Shown here: positions 28,918 to 32,230 of the stretch, one piece after another
How the letters are laid out: each line of letters opens with the position of its first letter
Position numbering within the stretch: the stretch's first letter is position 1
IMG/VR virus record: IMGVR_UViG_3300018933_000011
Coordinates: 1-32,230 of that record
Origin: a virus
DNA length: 32,230 nt
Reading direction: 5' to 3' (one strand)
The notes under the pieces: model-generated
Database searches by the model: none
Told to the model about the DNA's origin: nothing
Seen by the model: only the letters and a program-made list of their open reading frames with translations
Made by a program: the position numbers and the translations under genes

Positions 28918-29674
28918 CCGCCCCTCCCTTCAGGTGCCGCCATGATCGCCCACTGACGGCGTTGCGCAGGGTGGTGACGGCCACGCCGAACTCCTCGGCG
29001 AGCGCCCGGGTGTTCCCGGCCCGGCCGGGCACGTGGCGTCGGCGGGCGTTGAGCACCTGGGCCTCCGTCAGGACGTGCATGGCGTGCCCCTCGCCGCGCG
29101 CCTGCCGCTCGGCGTCCAGGCGGTCCTGGGTGTTGTCGTCGTTGTCGCCCAGGTACAGGTGGCGGCGGTTGATGCAGCCGTGGGAGCCGTCGCCCTCGTT
29201 GCAGGTGTGGAGCACGTGCTGGTCGCCGGGGTCGCCGTGGACGAGGGTCCACACGGCCCGGGCGGCCACCATCAGCGTGCCGTCGAGGCGCACGACGGGC
29301 CGCTGCTCCCACCCGGGCGGGATGATGCACTCCTCGGTCGTGGCGACCGCCGCAGCGCGCACCAGGGCCAGCAGGGAACCGCGCGGGGCCCGCTGACGGG
29401 CGGTCGGGTCGCCGCCGTTGTTCTGGGCAACCTTGCGGTGCATCTCGCACCAGCCGGTGCGCTTCACCACCACGGCGCGCCCGCACCGTACGCCGTCCTC
29501 CACCACCGGGCAGGAATCGGGGACCGGCCGCAGCGCCTGGCGCTCGGCCGGGTCGGTGCCCTTGCGGCCCCAGTGGTCCAGGCAGGACATACACCAGTAG
29601 CCGGAGCCGAGGCGGGCGCGGTGGGGAGCGGGGGACTTGCCGCAGCGCGGCGTCACACAGGTACGGTCGGGCAC
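28895..29674 (-). CDS. HNH endonuclease with zinc sites and C-terminal HTH (259 aa)
   Basis: GTG start (VPDRTCVTPRCGKSPAPHRA) with GAGAGG upstream; in-frame ATG further out would cover the promoter-like gap. The N-terminal third is Cys-rich (YWCMSCLDHW, CPVVEDGVRCGRAV, TGWCEMHRK), suggesting zinc ribbons. The HNH core lies at about 165-215: VLHTCNEGDGSHGCINRRHL followed by YLGDNDDNTQDRL. The end (LTEAQVLNARRRH, ALAEEFGVAVTTLRNAVSGR) is the HTH found in many HNH homing endonucleases. HNH proteins next to terminase genes are known to assist packaging; homing is the alternative. Its position between terS and terL is compatible with both. Confidence 0.75.
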   Translation of the reverse strand: MPDRTCVTPRCGKSPAPHRARLGSGYWCMSCLDHWGRKGTDPAERQALRPVPDSCPVVEDGVRCGRAVVVKRTGWCEMHRKVAQNNGGDPTARQRAPRGSLLALVRAAAVATTEECIIPPGWEQRPVVRLDGTLMVAARAVWTLVHGDPGDQHVLHTCNEGDGSHGCINRRHLYLGDNDDNTQDRLDAERQARGEGHAMHVLTEAQVLNARRRHVPGRAGNTRALAEEFGVAVTTLRNAVSGRSWRHLKGGADGDGGGD

Positions 29675-29738
29675 GTCGGACCTCTCGTCATCACAGGGTC
29701 GGTAGGTCTGGCACCGCCCCGTGGTGGTGGCCGCCGCC

Positions 29739-29752
29739 GCGGGGCTTATAGG
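29739..29752 (-). promoter_or_regulatory. Promoter-like sequence before the HNH-terL operon
   Basis: Coding strand CCTATAAGCCCCGC, 65 nt upstream of the HNH start. It resembles the CCTATCATGCTCCGC element of the ParB and portal operons with one deletion and few changes. TATAAG may be the -10 box. It follows the hairpin after terS. Similarity is partial, so confidence is low. Confidence 0.35.
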
Positions 29753-29769
29753 CGAAATGGTACGGGCGC

Positions 29770-29804
29770 ACCAGGGCCCGGGATCATGTCGCCGGGCCCC
29801 TGGT
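29770..29804 (-). terminator. Hairpin after terS
   Basis: ACCAGGGCCCGG (29770-29781) and CCGGGCCCCTGGT (29792-29804) pair with one bulged base and a 10-nt loop, just after the terS stop in the leftward direction. No U-tract. Confidence 0.55.
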
Positions 29805-29813
29805 ACAGGGTCG

Positions 29814-30251
29814 TTACGGCAGGTCAGCCGCATCCTCGTCGCCCTCGTCGGCGCTGGCGCTGCGGATGAGTTCCAGGATCTCGTCGCCCAGGCGCTGCGC
29901 GTCCACGTTCACCCGCACCGGTGCCTCCGTGCCCTCGATCTTGGCGCGGCCGGCCAAGCACTTGATGATCACGTCCGCCGCCTTGGCGTCGCCCTTGAGC
30001 GCCTTGGGCCAGAACGCGGCCTGTAGGCGGTCGTACCGCAGCACGGTCATCTGCTTGAGCGTCTCGACCTCCTCGGCCTCCTCCTTGCGGGCCGCAGCCA
30101 GCGCGCGCCGGACGTCCTTGCACGCGGTGTTGCGGTCCTTGTAGCCGAGCCGGTCAGTGATCGTCTGCCAGTCGACCCCGGCCGTCCTCATGGCGATGGC
30201 CTGTGCTCGGCGTTCCGCCGTAGCGGCCTGCTGGGCCTTGGAAGCGGGCAT
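29814..30251 (-). CDS. terS: Terminase small subunit
   Basis: ATG start (MPASKAQQAATAERRAQAIA) with GAGGAGGT 6 nt upstream; an in-frame start 8 codons earlier lacks such spacing. 145 residues. An N-terminal helix-turn-helix (MRTAGVDWQTITDRLGYKDR, NTACKDVRRALAAARKE) is followed by helices with VLRYDRLQAAFWPKALKGDA and KAADVIIKCLAGRAKIEGTE, a combination typical of actinobacteriophage small terminases, and an acidic C-terminus. It binds the packaging start site and recruits the large subunit. It is the first gene after the direct-repeat array. Confidence 0.75.
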   Translation of the reverse strand: MPASKAQQAATAERRAQAIAMRTAGVDWQTITDRLGYKDRNTACKDVRRALAAARKEEAEEVETLKQMTVLRYDRLQAAFWPKALKGDAKAADVIIKCLAGRAKIEGTEAPVRVNVDAQRLGDEILELIRSASADEGDEDAADLP

Positions 30252-30267
30252 GTGGACACCTCCTCTT

Positions 30268-30335
30268 GGGGACACGTTTTCGGCGGTTCGGGGACACGTC
30301 CCTTATGGGGACGCGTCCAGGGGTCAGGGACACGT
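30268..30335. repeat. Four direct repeats of GGGGACACGT (possible operator array)
   Basis: Units at 30268-30277 (GGGGACACGT), 30290-30299 (GGGGACACGT), 30307-30316 (GGGGACGCGT) and 30326-30335 (AGGGACACGT), 17-22 bp apart. Units 2 and 3 extend to dyads (GGGACACGTCCC and GGACGCGTCC). They fill the gap between the folE stop and the terS ribosome binding site. Regular spacing near two DNA turns suggests cooperative protein binding: an operator, a promoter region, or the terminase recognition site next to terS. Confidence 0.6.
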
Positions 30336-31010
30336 TCAGCCGGACATGAGCCGGTGCAGCTCCTCCCGCGCCTGGGGGCTGTCCAGGAACAGGCCGGTGT
30401 AGGAGACGGTGACCATGACCGAGCCCGGTTTGCGGGCGCCTCGGTGGGCGAGGCAGCCGTGTTCGGAGCGGATGCGGCAGGCGGCGCCGAGGGGCTCCAG
30501 GTGTTTGTCCAGGGCGTCTGTGACCTGGCGGGTGAGGTCTTCCTGGGTCTGGAGGCGGCGGGCGTACACGTCCAGCACCCGGGGGAGCTTCGAGAGGCCG
30601 GCGACGGGCTGGCCCTCGCTGGGCGCGTACGCGATATCGGCGTGGCCGTGGAACGGCAGCAGGTGGTGGGCGCACAGGCTCGTGAAGGGGACGTTGGTGA
30701 CGACGATGGGGGTGCCGGAGTGCTGGGCCGGGAAAGTCCGCTCCAGGTGGACGGCGGGGTCCTCGTCGTAGCCGGCGGTGAACTCGTTGAGGGCGGCCAG
30801 CACGCGCTGGGGGGTGTCGGTGAGGTCCGGGGCGTCCGCGTCCAGGCCGCGGGCCTCCAGCCAGGCGCGCACGCCGGCCTTGAAGGCGACCGCCCCGGGC
30901 AGGGGGTCCCCGGGGTAGGCGGGGGCCGGGACGGAGATGGTGCGCCCCTTCTTCGGGGAGAGGGCGCCGGGGGCGACGCGCAGACCCTGCGGCTGGTCGG
31001 TGGTGGTCAT
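30336..31010 (-). CDS. folE: GTP cyclohydrolase I
   Basis: ATG start (MTTTDQPQGLRVAPGALSPK) with AAAGG about 12 nt upstream; 224 residues, normal for the family. The catalytic core is clear: DTPQRVLAALNEFTAGY, then TNVPFTSLCAHHLLPFHGHA with Cys113 and His115/His116, GLSKLPRVLDVYARRLQTQE, and RSEHGCLAHRG with His184 and Cys186, the third zinc ligand. The usual CEHH is CAHH here, a change outside the zinc ligands. The enzyme makes 7,8-dihydroneopterin triphosphate from GTP, the first step of both folate and 7-deazaguanine (preQ0) synthesis. Next to queE in a phage, the 7-deazaguanine DNA modification pathway is the likely use. Confidence 0.85.
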   Translation of the reverse strand: MTTTDQPQGLRVAPGALSPKKGRTISVPAPAYPGDPLPGAVAFKAGVRAWLEARGLDADAPDLTDTPQRVLAALNEFTAGYDEDPAVHLERTFPAQHSGTPIVVTNVPFTSLCAHHLLPFHGHADIAYAPSEGQPVAGLSKLPRVLDVYARRLQTQEDLTRQVTDALDKHLEPLGAACRIRSEHGCLAHRGARKPGSVMVTVSYTGLFLDSPQAREELHRLMSG

Positions 31011-31093
31011 GGCGCGGGGGCCTTTCTGATCATGAGTGGTGAGGACGGCGGCGTCCGGGGGGCGGGCAGTGCTCGGTGTCGGTGGGCTGCGTC

Positions 31094-31321
31094 TCATCGG
31101 CCAGGCGGCGCAGGTCTGCGGGCGTACTTGTTCACCACGCAGGAGTCGCAGCCTCCGCACCTGCACCAGTCGTTGTTGGCGAGGAAATCGGCGGCCTCGT
31201 GGAGCGCGGCTGCCCGGATGGCAGCCGGGTTCGGGGCATCCTCGTGGGCGCAGCCCGGGCAGGGCACGGGGGCGCTGTGGTCGGGGATGCAGGGCGGCCC
31301 GGAGGGCCGGGGGACGGTCAC
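31094..31321 (-). CDS. Small Cys-rich protein between queE and folE (75 aa)
   Basis: GTG start 3 nt after the queE stop, with AAAGG upstream. Begins MTVPRPSGPPCIPDHSAPVP and holds PCPGCAHEDAPNPAAIRAAA, a helix (LHEAADFLANNDW) and CRCGGCDSCVVNKYARRPAP. The Cys pattern (CPGC ... CRCGGCDSC) suggests one or two zinc sites. It may be a small metal-binding accessory protein of the pathway or unrelated to it. No family recognised. Confidence 0.6.
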   Translation of the reverse strand: MTVPRPSGPPCIPDHSAPVPCPGCAHEDAPNPAAIRAAALHEAADFLANNDWCRCGGCDSCVVNKYARRPAPPGR

Positions 31322-31324
31322 CGT

Positions 31325-32050
31325 TCACCGGCCTTTCTCGTCGCCCCAGATGGCGACATGCAGGCGGTGGGACAGGTTGAACCCGGCGGCGATGGCGGGA
31401 TCGGCAATCTCGCCCCAGCGGGCGGACAGGGTGGCGGTGTCGGTGCCCTCGGGCATGACCCACACCAGGTGGGGCGGGATGCCGTGCGCCTGGGTGAATG
31501 CCTGGACCTCGTGGACGTCGGCCAGGTCGCGGACGACGAACTTGAACACGGCCTTGCGGGTCTCCAGCAGGGCGTACAGGGCGCCCGGGCGAATCCGCTT
31601 GTGGGCGGGGTCGCCGGCGTGGGCGAGCTTGGGCGAGACGTTGAAGCGGGTCACCCAGCGGGCGGTGTGCTCGGTGGGCTCCTGGGTGCCGTTGGTCTCT
31701 ACCTCGATCTCGGCGCCGGCGAGGATGAGCGCGCCAAGCAGGGCCCGCCACCCGGACTGGTGTTGGTGGAGCAGGGGTTCCCCGCCGGTGATGACGACCA
31801 TGTCCGGGTCGCCCTGCAGGGCGCGGGTGATGATCTCGACCACGGGGGTGCGGGTGAGGGTCTGGCGCAGGTCGAACCGGTCGGCGTCCCAGGTCTCGGG
31901 GGTGTCGCACCAGGCACAGGCCAGGTTGCAGCCTCCGAGGCGGACGAACGAGCAGCGCCGGCCGCAGCTCGGTCCCTCGCCCTGCACGGTCGGGCCGAAC
32001 GCCTCCCGGACGACGAGGGTTTCGGTGGTGTCGACGTCCAGCGGGGTCAC
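31325..32050 (-). CDS. queE: 7-carboxy-7-deazaguanine synthase (radical SAM)
   Basis: GTG start; 241 residues. The family features are complete: REAFGPTVQGEGPSCGRRCS, the radical-SAM cluster motif CNLACAWCDT (Cys41, Cys45, Cys48), MVVITGGEPLLHQHQ at about 84-98, and VETNGTQEPTEHTARWVTRF followed by NVSPKLAHAGD. The enzyme uses a 4Fe-4S cluster and SAM to contract 6-carboxy-tetrahydropterin to 7-carboxy-7-deazaguanine, after FolE and QueD and before QueC. QueD and QueC are not in the window and may lie to the right. Host restriction evasion by 7-deazaguanine DNA bases is the known phage use of this pathway. Confidence 0.85.
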   Translation of the reverse strand: MTPLDVDTTETLVVREAFGPTVQGEGPSCGRRCSFVRLGGCNLACAWCDTPETWDADRFDLRQTLTRTPVVEIITRALQGDPDMVVITGGEPLLHQHQSGWRALLGALILAGAEIEVETNGTQEPTEHTARWVTRFNVSPKLAHAGDPAHKRIRPGALYALLETRKAVFKFVVRDLADVHEVQAFTQAHGIPPHLVWVMPEGTDTATLSARWGEIADPAIAAGFNLSHRLHVAIWGDEKGR

Positions 32051-32101
32051 GAGGCGGCCCCGGCCGGGGCGGTCGCGTCCCAGGCCCGGCCGGACCCGTC
32101 G

Positions 32102-32230
32102 GCACTGACGGTCACCACCAGCGGCGCCGGGAGGGTCTCCGGCTCGCCCGCCGGCATCGACTGCGGGAGCACCTGCTCCGCCAGCTACGCCAACGGCACC
32201 TCCGTCACCCTCACCCCCGATCCCGCGCCC
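32102..32230 (+). CDS. Fragment of a secreted bacterial repeat domain (no start, runs off the edge)
   Basis: A plus-strand frame reads LTVTTSGAGRVSGSPAGIDC then GSTCSASYANGTSVTLTPDP, open to the window edge. The GS-PAGIDCG-C-A-Y-GT-VTLT pattern is a very characteristic bacterial beta-repeat (InlB B-repeat-like) of secreted and surface proteins, and third positions are almost all C or G. There is no ATG or GTG in this frame back to about position 32000, where the sequence is antisense to queE. So this looks like an internal piece of a different gene joined here. The minus strand in the same place gives only a weak ORF of at most 45 residues ending at 32047. Confidence 0.45.

Noticed and set aside
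30252-32108. Long plus-strand open frame (618 aa) opposite folE and queE
   Set aside because: It is antisense to two enzymes with intact catalytic motifs and shows no recognisable domain.
32047-32184. Minus-strand small ORF (at most 45 aa) ending in GTGA overlap with queE
   Set aside because: The overlap looks operon-like, but no suitable ribosome binding site or start is seen, the frame is closed by TAG just upstream, and the opposite strand carries a much stronger coding signature.
1-32230. tRNA or rRNA genes, integrase, attachment sites, lysis genes
   Set aside because: No cloverleaf-like stretch or matching protein motif was noticed in any intergenic gap or open frame; the gaps are short and accounted for by leaders and hairpins. 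This was by eye and not a covariance-model search.

Overview
The window is most likely the packaging, capsid and early tail region of a tailed phage (siphovirus-like) of a high-GC actinobacterium, probably a Streptomyces relative; it could be a free phage genome or a prophage. The DNA is very GC-rich with strongly G/C-biased third codon positions. The genes are packed with ATGA/GTGA overlaps and good Shine-Dalgarno sites. The terminase, portal, MuF/protease, capsid, connector and major tail proteins look like those of actinobacteriophages. No integrase, lysis, replication, tRNA or CRISPR feature is visible. The host assignment is inference.

Almost everything is transcribed leftward (minus strand), so the functional order runs from right to left. 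At the right end a nucleotide pathway module encodes QueE (7-carboxy-7-deazaguanine synthase), a small Cys-rich protein and FolE (GTP cyclohydrolase I). These are two steps of the preQ0 pathway, which phages use for 7-deazaguanine DNA modification. An 84-bp gap with four direct repeats (GGGGACACGT-like) separates folE from the packaging genes: small terminase, HNH endonuclease and large terminase. The extreme right ~130 bp look unlike the rest: they read as a plus-strand fragment of a secreted bacterial repeat protein, and may mark a junction.

Next comes the only plus-strand cassette, two accessory genes at 25.5-27.0 kb ending in a convergent hairpin against terL. Divergent from it are a ParB-like protein and a hypothetical protein. 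A new leftward operon then runs through a DUF1360-like membrane protein, the portal, four small zinc-ribbon proteins (two of them tandem paralogs), and a 1116-residue fusion with MuF, 2H-phosphoesterase, protease, winged-helix and protease C-terminal regions. A small conserved protein and the major capsid protein (555 aa) follow.

Between the capsid gene and the major tail protein lie about 11.5 kb of virion genes: a capsid-associated protein, a protein with a C-terminal C2H2 zinc finger, two giant Cys-rich repeat proteins (842 and 1317 aa), and a series of smaller beta-rich fibre-like proteins that share domains with them. The major tail protein, the head-tail connectors and the start of a tail assembly chaperone gene fill the left 3 kb.

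Regulatory structure is visible. A 15-bp element (CTGGTTGAGGGCCGG on the coding strand) occurs five times, each time in a gap before a highly expressed type of virion gene (capsid, major tail, fibre, chaperone), and in two cases it leads into a hairpin that holds the ribosome binding site. A second repeat (TGRCCTATCATGCTCCGCCG) precedes the ParB operon and the portal operon and is probably a promoter. Several GC-rich perfect hairpins mark operon ends.
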